The translations under genes and the position numbers were made by a program. From Siphonodentalium dalli (Eukaryota; Mollusca; Scaphopoda; Gadilida; Siphonodentaliidae), in contig CP136068.1 of the NCBI GenBank assembly GCA_032622095.1, positions 112,667,546 to 112,731,545 on the forward strand: DNA of 64,000 nucleotides, given 5' to 3'. The notes beneath the pieces were generated by a model that had not been told where the DNA came from, did no database searches, and worked only from the letters and a program-made list of their open reading frames with translations. Positions 1 through 12,139 of this stretch are shown here, in pieces (positions within the stretch are counted from its first letter, which is position 1; each line of letters begins with the position of its first letter).

Positions 1-599
1 CAGTAAAACGCATACAGTTCCGTTCATATATACCATGACCATCGCGTAAACGGCATGTTATCATAAAGACCTACTATATTTTACCTAAGCAAGAGCACAA
101 TGAAGACAACACAATGCTACTGGCTAATCGCACACAAATGGCATAAACGCTCTTTATTAGTTCCATATCAGGTATTCACCATCATAATATAAACAAACAC
201 CAGAAAAGTAACTTTTTACGCTTTTGTTTACATAACAATGGTCAAACATATGACCATAACATACTGTTTATGCGATATTTCTTATTTGTATACGGACAAA
301 GTATATCTACATTTTGATGTTATTTCTGTTTGTGGCGGTTTTTGACGGGTGGAGATATTTTCACAGGATACCCACCGCCAAGGCCAACCGTGTCTTTAAA
401 TGGGACACAATCAAAATAGTCGTATAATAATTTATTTCAATTCGAAACAAGCGCATATTGGCACTATTTAATCTACTGTTTCCATCGACACGACGTACCA
501 GACGAACGCTCTTTATAATGTGTTTTCACCGCGGGCCGCGCCATTCAACGAGATGACAGGTATAAGCCGAAGTATGGGGTTTTGAAAACACCACCTGCC

Positions 600-1192
600 T
601 AGAAAAGTTAGAAATTTGGTTCCTTAAATATGCAAAACCACAAATACATGTTTTGTTTATGGGGAGACGGCTATATGCCCAAATGCTCAAGATATACAAT
701 TACGATGTCTAACATATTGGAATAAACTTATGAACATGCAGTGCAATAGACTCCCATGTATACTCCAATTTGCACTGTATATCTATCACTGCACAATCAT
801 TATTGGAGAAATGGTTGGATTGACATTATACAAAAAAGCCTAAATAATCTCGGCCTATCCAATATATGGATAGACCAAGCAACTATCAACCCACCATCTC
901 TCAATAGACTCAACAAAGGTCGAATACAAGACGCATTTGTACAATCATGGCATGGTGATATATTAAAATCTAATAAACGTGCCTTCTACAGAATCATCAA
1001 GACTGACTTTTCAAAGGAAATATACCTATCTTTAGAAAACCAAACAGTAGTAACGCGTCTGATTAAATTTCGTACAAGAAATCATAACTTACCGATCGAA
1101 TCGGGATCGTGGGCAAAAAAAGACTACTCCGATCGAAAGTACCAGGCAATTCTTCAAGGATTGGCCATTTATAAATGGACAATCCGTACCTA
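600..1192 (+). pseudogene. ORF2 C-terminal remnant of non-LTR retrotransposon
   Basis: Three frames, joined by two or more frameshifts, give the order usual for the region after the RT palm in this class. LEKLEIWFLKYAK comes from about 600. Then GETAICPNAQDIQLRCLTYW comes from about 660. From 756 there is a 145-aa open frame with an IIQKSLNNLGLSNIW helix, FVQSWHGDIL, KTDFSKEIYLS and TRLIKFRTRNHNLPIESGSW. The same order of blocks, as QQWKRDLDK and FSQVKYLS, can be read in the minus element near 31.3 kb. No catalytic RT motif is present. The usual terminal Cys/His motif is also missing. The copy is dead. Confidence 0.6.
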
Positions 1193-1250
1193 AAATGTTC
1201 GTTAATTAATGGACAATCCGACCACACGTGGAACGCGTGCTTGGGATTGT
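1158..1250. repeat. Cluster of GGACAATCC palindromes
   Basis: Positions 1158-1185 form a near-perfect 28-bp palindrome around TTTATAAA. GGACAATCC occurs again at about 1210 and as GGATTGTCC at about 1243. The cluster lies just past the ORF2 remnant, where a 3' UTR would be. Its function is unknown. Confidence 0.5.
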
Positions 1251-1553
1251 CCACTAACTCACGACATGTATAGCTAATCCTGCATGTTAGCTTCATATTT
1301 AATATGAAGGGCAATAACTCTATAAAGAATGTTAATTTACTAAATAACGGCGATTTGTTTGAGAAGAAGTGTTTTTGACGAAATAACGGAAATATTCTAA
1401 GAAGTGTTTTTAAAGATCTCTATATTATTTTCATTTGCACTATTATATATATGTATATGTGGATGTGTATGCATAATTATAATCTGTTATACCGGGCACG
1501 TCCGGCGATTTGAGAATTTAAAAAAAATCTGATTCTGTAGACTACCACTGGGA

Positions 1554-1576
1554 TTACATAACATAACATAACATAA
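1554..1576. repeat. Short (ACATA)n tandem, possible 3' tail
   Basis: Four or more head-to-tail ACATA units. CR1/L2-like elements often end in short tandem repeats rather than poly(A), so this could be the 3' tail of the truncated retrotransposon. It could equally be a chance microsatellite. Confidence 0.4.
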
Positions 1577-2620
1577 TGTTCACTCACAAAGTACAAATAT
1601 CATGCGGTATTAAAACCTTATTTTTTCAGTTTGAAATATACGTTTTAATCAATGTTACGATTTGAATTCTACAAACCATTACTTATGGTTGACCCTTCAA
1701 CCGTGAAAATCGGACAGTAAATGCTAAATTTGTAATAACGTTGTGTAGTTTCGAAATTACCTTTACCCAAGGCACTCAGTGGGTAATTGCAAAAAAATAA
1801 ATAAGGCTGTTAAAAAAAACATCACCAATAAAAAGACGATGGAGAAATTATTATACTTTGTTACTATATGCTTTTATTCAGTATTGATAGTTCTCATATA
1901 ACGAATTTCGTTGAAACCATTGTTATATATTAACAAAACTATTATAATGATTTGTCGACAAACATCGTTGGTATCTTATGGGAATAAATAAACTTTTACC
2001 ACTGAGTAGCTCCATTGTAGCAGTAATGTGTAAATAGCAGTGGTTTTGACATGCTAAATATAATTAATGGAGAACTGTTAATAAATCAATTAAGAACAAT
2101 GTCAATCTAGTTTAATGTATTTATTGGTGCCAGTTATTGCACACACTTTTATTTGTTTCACATTTACCCGCTGCTAGTGCCTTGATATCCTGTAATACCT
2201 GTTCCCTTAATGGTGAATTTCCCTGTAGTTGTCAATACCTTATGTCGATATTTATGGAATCACTCATACGAGTTCTGTCTAACACTGTTTGAGATTTAAA
2301 CAAGCCATGTATGTTTGCCATCTTATTTCAACTCTCAATTTCGTTGACAAAGGTATTGGAAATTAACAGAGTACAGAAAGGTCACAGAGCGCAGCCGCAG
2401 GACTTTTGAAGGATACAGTGTTGAAATCCAAGTACACTAGCGACCAAAGTTTTGTCAAGCATTCAAAACAGTGTTCACATATACTAGTACACCAGAGTTA
2501 TGGATGCACCGACTCAGTGTGAGTGTTCATTGCTTCAAATGTGCTTGCTTCAGTGAGAGTGAACAATTATGAGAGATCTCGTCTACCTGTCATACCGACG
2601 AAATGTGCATGTCATGCATG
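1577..2620. other. No recognisable feature
   Basis: AT-rich sequence with stop codons in all frames. I see no terminal repeats, no convincing exon and no homology to other parts of the window. Confidence 0.6.
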
Positions 2621-4292
2621 CGATGCGGTCCTACTAAAACCAGACCGCACCCGACCGCACCCGACCGCACCCGACCGCACCCGACCGGACCCGACCCCAC
2701 CCGACCGGACCGCCCCCAGGGGTCCGAGCGAGATGGGGTTTGCACTATCGTGTAGAATGGACCCGAATGTACCATAGTTCCAATCCCCAAGTCGATAGAT
2801 CGAGCGGTCACGGCACTGTTAACCCCTGACTGGCGGCCGTTTCCGCCAGGTACGGGAAATCCGAAAAGGCGCCGACCGCACCTCCCCTGACTGCCTGACC
2901 ACGGAAATGGACATTATATCATGAAGTGAATACCCATATGCATCCATGGGCGATCGGACAAGTCGCTAGCTGCAGCGGAAGTGAATAAATTAACCCATAC
3001 GCTGCTGCCGAATTCGCTATAAATGTACGCAAAAACGCCGAAATTAACACCCGCCGACCGGACCGCCCCTATGGGTCCGAGCGAGATGGGGTTTGCACTA
3101 TCGTGTAGAATGGATCCGAATGTACCAAAGTTCCAATCCCCAAGTCGATAGCTCGAGCGGTCACGGCACTGTTAACCCCTGACTGGCGGCCGTTTCCGCC
3201 AGGTACGGGAAATCCGAAAAGGCGCCGACCGCACCTCCCCTGACTGCCTGACCACGGAAATGGACATTATATCATGAAGTGAATACCCATATGCATCCAT
3301 GGGCGATCGGACAAGTCGCTAGCTGCAGCGGAAGTGAATAAATTAACCCATACGCTGCTGCCGAATTCGCTATAAATGTACGCAAAAATGCCGAAATTAA
3401 CACCCGCCGACCGGACCGCCCCTATGCGTCCGATCGTGATGGGGTTTGGACTAACGTGTAGAATGGACCCGAATGTACCATAGTTCCAATCCTCGAGTCA
3501 ATAGCTCGAGCGGTCACGGCACTGTTAACCCCTGACTGGCGGCCGTTTCCGCCAGGTACGGGAAATCCAAAAAGGCGCCGACCGCACCTCCCCTGACTGC
3601 CTGACCACGGAAATGGACATTATATCATGAAGTGAATACCCCTATGCATCCATGGGCGATCGGACAAGTCGCTAGCTGCAGCGGAAGTGAATAAATTAAC
3701 CCATACGCTGCTGCCGAATTCGCTATAAATGTACGCAAAAATGCCGAAATTAACACCCGCCGACCGGACCGCCCCTATGGGTCCGAGCGAGATGGGGTTT
3801 GCTCTATCGTGTAGAATGGACCCGAATGTACCATAGTTCCAATCCCCAAGTCGATAGCTCGAGCGGTCACGGCACTGTTAACCCCTGACTGGCGGCCGTT
3901 TCCGCCAGGTACGGGAAATCCGAAAAGGCGCCGACCGCACCTCCCCTGACTGCCTGACCACGGAAATGGACATTATATCATGAAGTGAATACCCATATGC
4001 ATCCATGGGCGATCGGACAAGTCGCTAGCTGCAGCGGAAGTGAATAAATTAACCCATACGCTGCTGCCGAATTCGCTATAAATGTACGCAAAAACGCCGA
4101 AATTAACACCCGCCGACCGGACCGCCCCTATGCGTCCGATCGTGATGGGGTTTGGACTAACGTGTAGAATGGACCCGAATGTACCATAGTTCCAATCCTC
4201 GAGTCAATAGCTCGAGCGGTCACGGCACTGTTAACCCCTGACTGGCGGCCGTTTCCGCCAGGTACGGGAAATCCGAAAAGGCGCCGACCGCA
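2621..4292 (-). repeat. 353-bp satellite, array 1 (minus orientation)
   Basis: About 4.5 head-to-tail copies of a GC-rich 353-bp monomer, recognised by the recurring GAATTCGCTATAAATGTACG, CTGGCGGCCGTTTCCGCCAG and CCATGGGCGATCGGACAAG blocks. The array runs opposite to the copies at 12.1-17.2 and 22.7-23.9 kb. Copies differ by a few percent. The left edge passes into a 10-bp minisatellite (2640-2720). The right edge breaks off in the middle of a monomer at about 4292. Short ORFs in the array are shadows of the repeat. Confidence 0.95.
2640..2720 (-). repeat. 10-bp GC-rich minisatellite at satellite edge
   Basis: Seven or eight copies of CCCGACCGCA and close variants, directly followed by a satellite monomer of the type with CCCCCAGG. 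Immediately outside lies the boundary word TCCTACTAAAAC. The same arrangement in mirror orientation ends array 3 at 23866-23935. Confidence 0.9.
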
Positions 4293-4312
4293 TCTGACAC
4301 CCCCACCCCCTA

Positions 4313-4810
4313 CAACATGATTGTTTATAATTGAAGAATCGTCTAATCTAATGCACAAAATTAGAGGCTCATCTGTCATCCACGTTTTAAAAATAAAATT
4401 ATTTGCCACCCCCCCCCCCCGCCGCCTCACCAACCAATTCAGAGCACAGTTCTACAAAATGATCGCTTGTGGTTGAAGAATCGACTATTATAATGCACAA
4501 AATAAGAAGCTCATCTGACGTTCAAGTTTTAAGAATAAATGTATGCGCCACCCACCCCTCAACCAATTCAGGTCACATATTTGTTCCGTAATTCAACATG
4601 TCCAGCTCTAGAAAGTGATTGTTTATGATGTATAGGTATCGGCTAGTCCATTGCACAAATGAAGAAATCTAACTGACATCCGAGTTTTGAGAATAATGTA
4701 ATTCGTAATCCTCACCTCCAATTCTCATAAGAAAGATTTGTCCGAAATGTACTTTTAAACATAAAACTTGCGACGAAATGAACGCCTATATAATGCAACA
4801 CACTTAAACT
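4313..4810. repeat. Degenerate ~150-bp tandem repeat
   Basis: Three or four diverged units start near 4313, 4459, 4615 and about 4740. Each has a block like TGATTGTTTATAATTGAAGAATCG, given here only in part, then ATGCACAAAAT, then a C-rich tail. It abuts the truncated end of satellite array 1. A 12-base C run lies near 4410. Confidence 0.65.
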
Positions 4811-5262
4811 TACATTACTTACTACATCTAGTACACAAGAGAATAATATGACACAAATTTTTAGTGAAAGCAAAACGGTACCCCTCCCCAACCCTTTAAA
4901 ATCCTCAATCAGTTATGCAACACTCCATCCCCTCCTCAATATCCACATTTCGTACATATCACAAAATTTTGTATTTGAAGTCCCTGTGTTATGTATATCC
5001 CTTTCCCATATTACAACCCAAACCACAGCCTTTTGCGTAAGGACTGAAAATCATTATTCGCGATGCTCGGGGTCACCATACTCTCCGTATGTGGAGCAAA
5101 TAAAGAAAATATATAATCGTTATTCGGCACCCGGCTTTACAACGCCCTGCGTGATACTCAGGGATATGGTAATCAAATTCCGTATTTGCATTGTATTTGT
5201 AATTATTATCCATCCCTTAACTAACACGATTTCCGATTGGGCAAAAGCCGCCACGTGATAGT
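4811..5262. other. No recognisable feature
   Basis: A 136-aa open frame starts at 4848 but shows no domain, repeat or compositional sign of coding. I do not call it a gene. Confidence 0.5.
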
Positions 5263-5800
5263 CCTGGAAAAAGTCATATTGGACTCCCGAAAGTCATATT
5301 GGACTCCCGACTGTACAATATGACTTCTCGTATTGGACTCCATGACGTCACGAATTAACTCTATTGCGAAATGAATCGGTGAAATTGTGATGCGAGCGCA
5401 ACATTGATGGATTTTAGCAGACGTTTCACTTCCGCATTGACTTTTTTCTCACTTCCGTGTTTACTTTTCCAAATCATGCTTTCTGATGATCAATATACGG
5501 TACAGGCTTTTGTAGAGAATTAAGTGCCGACAAATACCAAAAATAACCACAAAAGTTTTATTTCCAAAATTTGGATAAATATACAGATGGATAATAAAAA
5601 TGTCATTATACAATGTTGTGTACAGTATGAGTTTTTCTTGTACTCGTCCAGGTTGTGGTGAAAAGTCATATTGGACTCGACACTGGTGTGTCTCGTCCAA
5701 TATGACTTTTCACCACAACCTGGACTCGTACAAGAAAAACACATACTGTACACAACATTGTATAATAACTTTATATGATTACACGTTTTGGAGTATTTTG
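5263..5800 (+). mobile_element. Fold-back repeat family A, copy 1 (with TGACGTCA)
   Basis: The unit starts with a duplicated AAGTCATATTGGACTCCCGA. It then carries TGACGTCA (5343-5350), a conserved block containing TTTCACTTCCGCATTGA and CATGCTTTCTGATGATCAA, and ends in a 72-bp-arm palindrome. Copies 2 (6120-6350, plus) and 3 (8940-9790, minus) share this order. No protein is encoded. It is presumably a non-autonomous element. The termini are not precisely defined. Confidence 0.65.
5605..5766. repeat. Long palindrome, 72-bp arms
   Basis: 5605-5676 is repeated inverted at 5695-5766 with only a few mismatches around an 18-base loop. The arms include TTGTGTACAGTATGAG and CCAGGTTGTGGTGAAAAG. A transcript through it would fold into a long hairpin. 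Confidence 0.9.
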
Positions 5801-6119
5801 GAGTACGCGCCAAAGGATTGTATTCTGCAATCATATACCTTGAAAACTGTAGATTATTTTCAGTTACTTTCTGATTATTTGTGTTTTATAACAACTTGAC
5901 AAAGTATTCTAGATTACATTTGTAGAACGTTGAGATATAACAGTGTTCTCGCTATTTGAATGGGCCAATGGATAAACGTTGTTACTGGCAGTTCCAATAA
6001 AGAAACCTTCACAAATTGTTCCAGAATAATAGATGTTTAGTTGTTTATCTGAAGTTATAGATGGAACGTGTCAAGCGTGTGAACTGGTTAACGGTATTGC
6101 ACAAGTTAGGTTGGACGCG

Positions 6120-6350
6120 ATGGTACTCCCGAATGTCATATTGGACTCCCAATTGTGCAATATCACTTTTTTATTGGCACTCCGTGACGTCACGAATTAA
6201 CTATTGCAAATGAATTGGTGAAATTGTGATGCGCGCGGAACAGATTTAGCAAACATTTCACTTCCGCAATGAGTTTTATGTTTTTTTTCATTCCCGCGTT
6301 TACTATTACAAAGCATGCTTTCTAATGATCAAATACAGGCTTTTTATAGA
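6120..6350 (+). mobile_element. Fold-back repeat family A, copy 2 (partial)
   Basis: Same order as copy 1: GTCATATTGGACTCCC, TGACGTCACGAATTAAC (core at 6185-6192), TTTCACTTCCGCAATGA, CATGCTTTCTAATGATCAAA. It lacks the terminal palindrome. Confidence 0.7.
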
Positions 6351-7259
6351 GACCATTGGTCAAAAGAGTATAAGTGAAGTCGGGCCCCTGTGAAGATGAT
6401 CCACTACGAAGGTGACCCGACGCGATTTCGGCATGAGAGAAGTCGGCCCCGATCATTAGATAGGAATTAAATATTGTTAATATTAATTTAAATGAAGGCG
6501 GCGGACAATTACACTTTAAATGAACCCATAAGTGTGTATATAAGGTGGGACTTTCTTCAGACATTGTTGCAAAATAAAACATATTGTTGGTGTGAAATTT
6601 CTATCCAATCTAGTGTAATGTAAGAAATGTGTAACTATTGAAAAAAATGACCAAATTTGGAGGCAGATGCCAATTAAGCAGTCCATCCCTGTCCAAGCCA
6701 ATTAGTGTCACTTCATATCCCGTATTAAGTATATATTGTATTAGTTATTAATATACCTGTTGTATGTTGTAAATACCACAAGCTACAGTCATTATCTGAT
6801 TTAAAATGTCAGATAAACAAGACAATATTCCGCCCAAAGTGCAGAAATCGTTCACCTAAATTTCATGTCTAGAACCGTCACAGACATGATTGACTTGGGA
6901 TAGAACCGTAACAGGCGCACGTGTTAATTACAAGGCTACTGTTTCAAATTATTAACGCCTACCAGGATATTTTCTCAGCTGTTTTACAGAAGAATAGCAC
7001 AGGTATACTTAATACTCAGTGTTCGTCTTCGGAATGTGTTTCATATTTTATACGCAACCAAAAACAAAGGGATTTCGTTCACGCGACTTTTATTTCGATG
7101 ATAACATGTTCATATTTACGCTAACTCGCTAATTCGGATTAAATTGTGATTGAGACTGCAGGATTCGACAAAACGGCACTTGTCCAGCCTCTGTTCATTC
7201 AGGAAAGTATAATACATTGAAGATTTCCATAAGTATGCGTGATTTTGTCCCGAAAAAGA
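6351..7259. other. No recognisable feature
   Basis: No coding signal, repeat edge or RNA gene seen. Small open frames here are short and unsupported. Confidence 0.5.
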
Positions 7260-7263
7260 TTAA

Positions 7264-7652
7264 AGGTACTCAATCCGACCATCATAAATTACTATTTCTT
7301 TGGGTTCGGTGGTAACAAAAATAATTGATTATAGAGTCAAGGAAACTACACATCAACGCTCAGAGTGATCAGATATAATTTTTTTTATTTCTATTGTTTC
7401 TGGCCCAGAACACGCCGTCAAAAGGATGTTCTCGGTCAAAATTAAATTGCTTTATTATTACCACTTGCTTTTAGAGTTATCCATCTTCGTCTGTTTGAAT
7501 AAGTGTTTCTGTTTCCATTATTAGTACACATCTCGAGAAAATTACAAATTTCTGCGCTTTTGATGGATGGGTTCCTCGACTCGAATCAAACATTTGTTAC
7601 CCCTGAACCAAAGAAATAGTAATTTAGGGGTGCTTAATCGGATTGAGTACCT
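7264..7652. mobile_element. 389-bp TIR MITE flanked by TTAA
   Basis: The ends are inverted repeats beginning AGGTACTCAATCCGA, with similarity reaching further in through AAATTACTATTTCTTTGG on both sides. TTAA lies directly outside both ends (7260-7263 and 7653-7656). That is the target-site signature of piggyBac- and Kolobok-type transposases, known from those families. No ORF is present, so it is non-autonomous. A partial relative lies at 36428-36640. Confidence 0.85.
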
Positions 7653-7656
7653 TTAA

Positions 7657-8075
7657 TTTGAATCGTAAGGCATCGTAATAAATCAGTCAAGAACCATAAC
7701 AATACCGGCGATAGAACGACTTCCGATGTAACAGTTCCCACACAGTGGTAATATAGAAAGGGGCTATGGGACCGCATCCGTAGCTGTTCTATAGCGTTCC
7801 ACCGTGCAAACATGAACGCATGATCCTGGTTAAAAAGCCGATTTGCATGTAGACACAAAAACATTTTTAACTATTTTTTCTTATAACCTCGCATAGGGTG
7901 GAATCGTACCAATATGAAAGCAGCGCGGCGATTGTCGTGGGTCGGATTATAGAGCCGAGTTGGCAACAAAAATCGTTATTTTGACTATATATGGCCGCGT
8001 CCATAATCCATAGACGTTCGTGGTATGGCACACATGAATATGAAAGGATTTCGGGATGACAACATTGGTTCTGAC
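7657..8075. other. No recognisable feature
   Basis: Spacer between two TIR elements. No coding, repeat or RNA signal seen. Confidence 0.5.
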
Positions 8076-8078
8076 TAC

Positions 8079-8870
8079 AGCCCCGGTTCCATATTCCCGA
8101 TTTTCTGTCCCGAATTAGTATATTCGGCACAAATTCGGGACCAGACCAAATCGGCAGCATTCGAAAGAATTCTGGACGAGTTTTATTCCAAAAAGCCGCC
8201 GAACTGATGCCGAATTATGACAAAATCTAATCGTCCCGAACATTGCCGAGTATTCCAGAATTCTTCCGAATATCTTCCCGAATGATCAAGAATTATCACG
8301 AACTTTCGTGCGAGTGGCTGCCAAATTGCCCAGATTACTACCGACTTACACCGAATTGTTGCCGAATACCCCGAATCAATGCCGAACTGGTACCGAATTG
8401 ATGCCGAATAGATACCGAATTGGTATTCAATTGCTGCCGAACGTCCCGAATCGATGCCGAATTTTGCAGATACACCGGATCTCAGTATAAAAGCAGCCAT
8501 ACATGGCGAATTCGGGAATAACCTACCGAATACTGCCGACTACTCCAGAATATCCACCCGAATATTGCCGAATACTGCCGACTACTCCCGAATAGGTGCC
8601 GAATTGCTCCCGAATTTCTCCCGATGATTTACAAATCGGGAGCGATTCGGCTTGGTTCCCGATAGTTTTGAACATTTCAAAACTGTCGGGAGCGAGTCCA
8701 GAATTGTCCCGAATCGACCCCGATAGTACCGATATCCCCGATCATGGTCGGGGGTAAAAATTCACTGTCCCGACTCATCCCGAACTTAATCCACGATTTT
8801 TGCAAAATTATGATTCGGGAGTCATTCGGGAACATTCGGGGTGGGAAATCGGGGATATGGAACCGGGGCT
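8079..8870. mobile_element. 792-bp TIR element filled with CCGAAT repeats
   Basis: The terminal inverted repeats begin AGCCCCGGTTCCATAT and are flanked by TAC on both sides (8076-8078 and 8871-8873), a 3-bp target duplication as in PIF/Harbinger-like elements. The interior is dozens of loosely spaced CCGAAT/CCCGAAT words. They read mostly CCGAA in the left two-thirds and mostly ATTCGGG near the right end, so much of the element can fold back on itself. No transposase is encoded. Confidence 0.8.
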
Positions 8871-8939
8871 TACAGAGCAGATTAAGTTGCATTCTATATA
8901 TTGCTGCATCTCTTAAAAAACAAGGAATTATATGTGCAA

Positions 8940-9790
8940 TACTATAAAGTTATTATGCAGGTTGTGTTGAAAACTCACATTGGACGAGTGCAATATGACT
9001 TTTCACCACACCATCTGTCTGCTTTCCCAAATTTTTGGAATAACTTAGTTGTTATTTTTGGTGTTTGTCGGTATTTAATTATCTATAATAGATTGTACAT
9101 AAGGATTAACTGTCATGTGGACTGTTTTTATGGAGATGTAACGGTGAGGTAAGTGGACATAACTTGTGTAAAACCCGAAGGGTTTTACATACAAGTTATG
9201 TCCACTTACCTCACCGTTACATATCCATAAAAATAGTCCACATGACAGTTAATCCTTATATTTATATACATTTAGCGAAAAAGCCGCTTTTGTAAATATA
9301 TTTAAATCGAAAAGTGTATCGTGACAAGATCAGCACAAAATACCCAATAGCACCCTTGGCAAAAGTTAATAGGAACAATTTCTCTTCATGTTGAAACCCG
9401 ATGATGTATTAAGTCAATCCTGCGCGAGTCAAAATGCGCCCAAAGCATTACGCGTTCGTCTTTCCAAACCTAATGACGTATCGATGGTGTTATTAGCTTG
9501 GTGTTATGATGCGTTACGCATTCACCGAGAAATAACTGCAACTAGCCACGTGGGCGCCGACCAATCATAATGCTGGATTTAGTGATGACAACACTTAGTG
9601 TGTAAATATATGTATTTGATCATCAGGAGGCATGACTTGGAATAGTAAACAGGGAAGTGAAAAAAGAACTCAATGCGGAAGTGAAACGTCTGATACATTC
9701 ACCAGAGTATTGCGCGCGCATAAAAATTCACCGATAACTTTGGAAATAGTGTTACTCCGTGACGTCACATTGTCCCGGTAATTCCAGGAT
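8940..9790 (-). mobile_element. Fold-back repeat family A, copy 3 (inverted)
   Basis: Read on the minus strand from 9790 it shows TGACGTCA (9760-9767), CGTTTCACTTCCGCATTGAG and GCCTCCTGATGATCAAATAC. A palindrome follows at 9099-9259, and then a stretch near 8975-9095 matching the segment of copy 1 around 5510-5680 (GGTGTTTGTCGGTATTTAAT, CAATATGACTTTTCACCACA). Its internal palindrome differs in sequence from that of copy 1. Confidence 0.65.
9099..9259. repeat. Near-perfect palindrome, ~80-bp arms, 3-base loop
   Basis: The left arm ends at 9176 and the right arm begins at 9180. The centre reads AAACCC-GAA-GGGTTT. Only a 2-bp indel and single mismatches break the symmetry. Confidence 0.95.
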
Positions 9791-12139
9791 TATAATGTGA
9801 CAGCTTTTGTTCAATCAGAAATAGTGTTAGTTATATAAAGGAAGGATAATAAAACATATTATTGATCAACCGTAACCTGCATATATATCAAAAGATAACT
9901 AGTATTAAATCGTGCCATATGTAAAGTATCCAAATATATTAATTGCGTATTGAATCAGATGATGTTTTGATAACAATCAGCTCTATGTGTAAATTAGTCT
10001 CTGATCATCAAGAGATTAGTTGGCTTCAGAAAAGAGTGACACATATTAAGCTGACTAGGGATTATAACAGTGCACGTCGTGTAATGATGTGGGAGCCTTC
10101 ACCTAGGTTATTTCTCTCCAATAATACTTGTTTATGCGTGCATAGTTGTATTTATTGTAGGAGTGCATCATTTTCTTCATGGTTGCAATGGTGTCGCAAC
10201 ACGATGGACTTGCGCACACATGTCGCCAATACATCACCTTTGTTCCCGCCGAATGTTGGTGTGGAACAAATATTGTTTTCTAAGCACCCCCCCCCACACA
10301 CACACACGTTGAACTGAACATAATGCGTCGTAACAACAAACATATATGTAATGTGTTAATTGGAATATAATAATGATATTGCATAATTGAATGAGTTGAG
10401 TTGAGTTATTTTTTCTTTAATGCACATGTCTTTATTTCCTCTTTGGTTGTGATAAAGAAATCATTATGAATTGTTTAACCCCAGCCGTCTTTGTGTCGTT
10501 TCCCCAAGCTACAATGTGATTTAGTGATAAAGATGGATATAAAATTCGTCGCAAATCAATCAGATTCAATACTCAATTTATTAACCTCGTACACTAAATT
10601 AGATTCGAGCCCCGCTTGATAAATCTCGACTTTGAATGGAATTTATTGCAATCGGCCAATATATTTCGTATAGTTTCGAGTTATTGATATCGGCATGCCA
10701 GTCGTCAATACAAAATTTAGTTGGCTACTGGAGAGTAAATGTGTTGTTCAGAAATAAATATTCGTTTCTCCGTTCGATACGGTTACTGGAATCCATATAG
10801 CTACCCGTACCGCAACACGTGTTGCAACCACAAACTGTTTTACAGGAATAATTCAGCGCATCGACTGGTATAGTGTGAGCAAATTGAAAAAACATTGATA
10901 TATGGTGCAGACAAATTGTTAATCGCATTCGCTTTATTGGCAGATATACGTATCGTTATGGATTATTGGACAATTTAAAATTAAATGGCTGACATGTTGG
11001 CAACATTTCAAACAATTGGATTTTACAAATAATTTCATAGACTATTCGAATGTTGGATTTTCCAGACTGAGAAAATAGGTTATGATTGCTCGAACATACA
11101 ATTCCGTTAGCTAGCTTGTCCAATCAATATTCGACTCGCTCAAAATCATTCGTACAAAAAGATTTTTGGTGTCATGCTTTACTATATATACTATCAGATA
11201 ATACCAAACATCATAACTATAAATTCGCGAATAACGGAGAAACAAACAGTAGTTATCTAAACTGCATTAGCAACTTTCCGTTAGTATATATCAACCTTAA
11301 AATATAAATCAAATTGTTCCCTTACCTTCGGCTTCACCGTCGCAAACAGAACATGGATATATGACCATAACTGGTAGAACTCGTGGTGGTCGCATTATGA
11401 TAAAATCAAGATGTCGATTTGACACAATTTAGAAAGTAACCATTTTATATATCAATGCAACTATATCATTGGTTCATTCCATTGGTTGCAAATTACATTC
11501 GACTGGGTTTCTTGCCATGTACACGAAGCCATCATGCATCTCAATCGTCCCACGGATGAGGCCAAGGTTCATAATCCGATTTTAAAATCTCTTAATCTGA
11601 TCATGTTTTAAATCCCAATTAATTCGCACGATCGTATAACTACTGTCGAAACCAATTCCTATAAAAACACGTACAATTGATACATGTACATTATTCATGA
11701 TTATTTACTGTAACGAAAACAGCCAAAAGTAAATCGGACGAGAACTCGAAGTAAATTAGTTAATCACTGGACTGATAATCACAAGGGATTCACCAAAATA
11801 AATAAATTAATTGAATTTAAGTCCGTGGTGACGAATGTGACACCTCGCTATAATCCATACACAATGTCACATGCAGTGCTTTGAATAGCTTACCACTTTA
11901 AGTCACTACACATGCGACTATCATGACCTGAACCATGTTGATTTATAATAAATAAACATGGGGTTACCCCCCCACATTCACATATTCAGTTGTTTTATAA
12001 TTAATTTTTGCATGTACCATAAAGAAAATTATCCGGGTCTCATACATATGTGTTTCAATTGATATGTTATCACTCACCTCGTATACGTTTTCGAATATCG
12101 GTGTTGATCTAGCAGGACCAGAATACACTCTTCGCTGCA
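9791..12139. other. AT-rich spacer, no gene recognised
   Basis: Contains a short C run and (CA)n near 10287-10310 and GAGTT repeats near 10391. The open frames here (up to 124 aa at 9943) show no recognisable domain. Probably non-coding or deep intron. Confidence 0.5.

Larger units (their letters stand above)
1..1576 (+). mobile_element. Internally deleted non-LTR retrotransposon copy
   Basis: Positions 1-402 match 34379-34815 in inverted orientation, with small indels. That second stretch is the 5' leader of the decayed minus-strand non-LTR element. From about 600 the sequence reads as the C-terminal part of a reverse-transcriptase ORF of the same general type. Most of ORF1 and ORF2 is therefore missing and the copy jumps from 5' leader to ORF2 tail. 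A short ACATA-type tandem at 1554-1576 may be the 3' tail. The true 5' end may lie outside the window. The 5' homology is seen directly; the 3' limit is an inference. Confidence 0.65.

Noticed and set aside
2640-2720. 10-bp GC repeat as a proline-rich coding region
   Set aside because: The open frame is a product of the repeat with no conservation across frames. The same DNA lies reversed at 23.9 kb.
10725-10928. Cysteine-rich peptide near 10.8 kb (CKTVCGCNTCCG)
   Set aside because: The cysteines come from a DNA palindrome (GCAACACGTGTTGC), and there are no signal peptide or splice signals.
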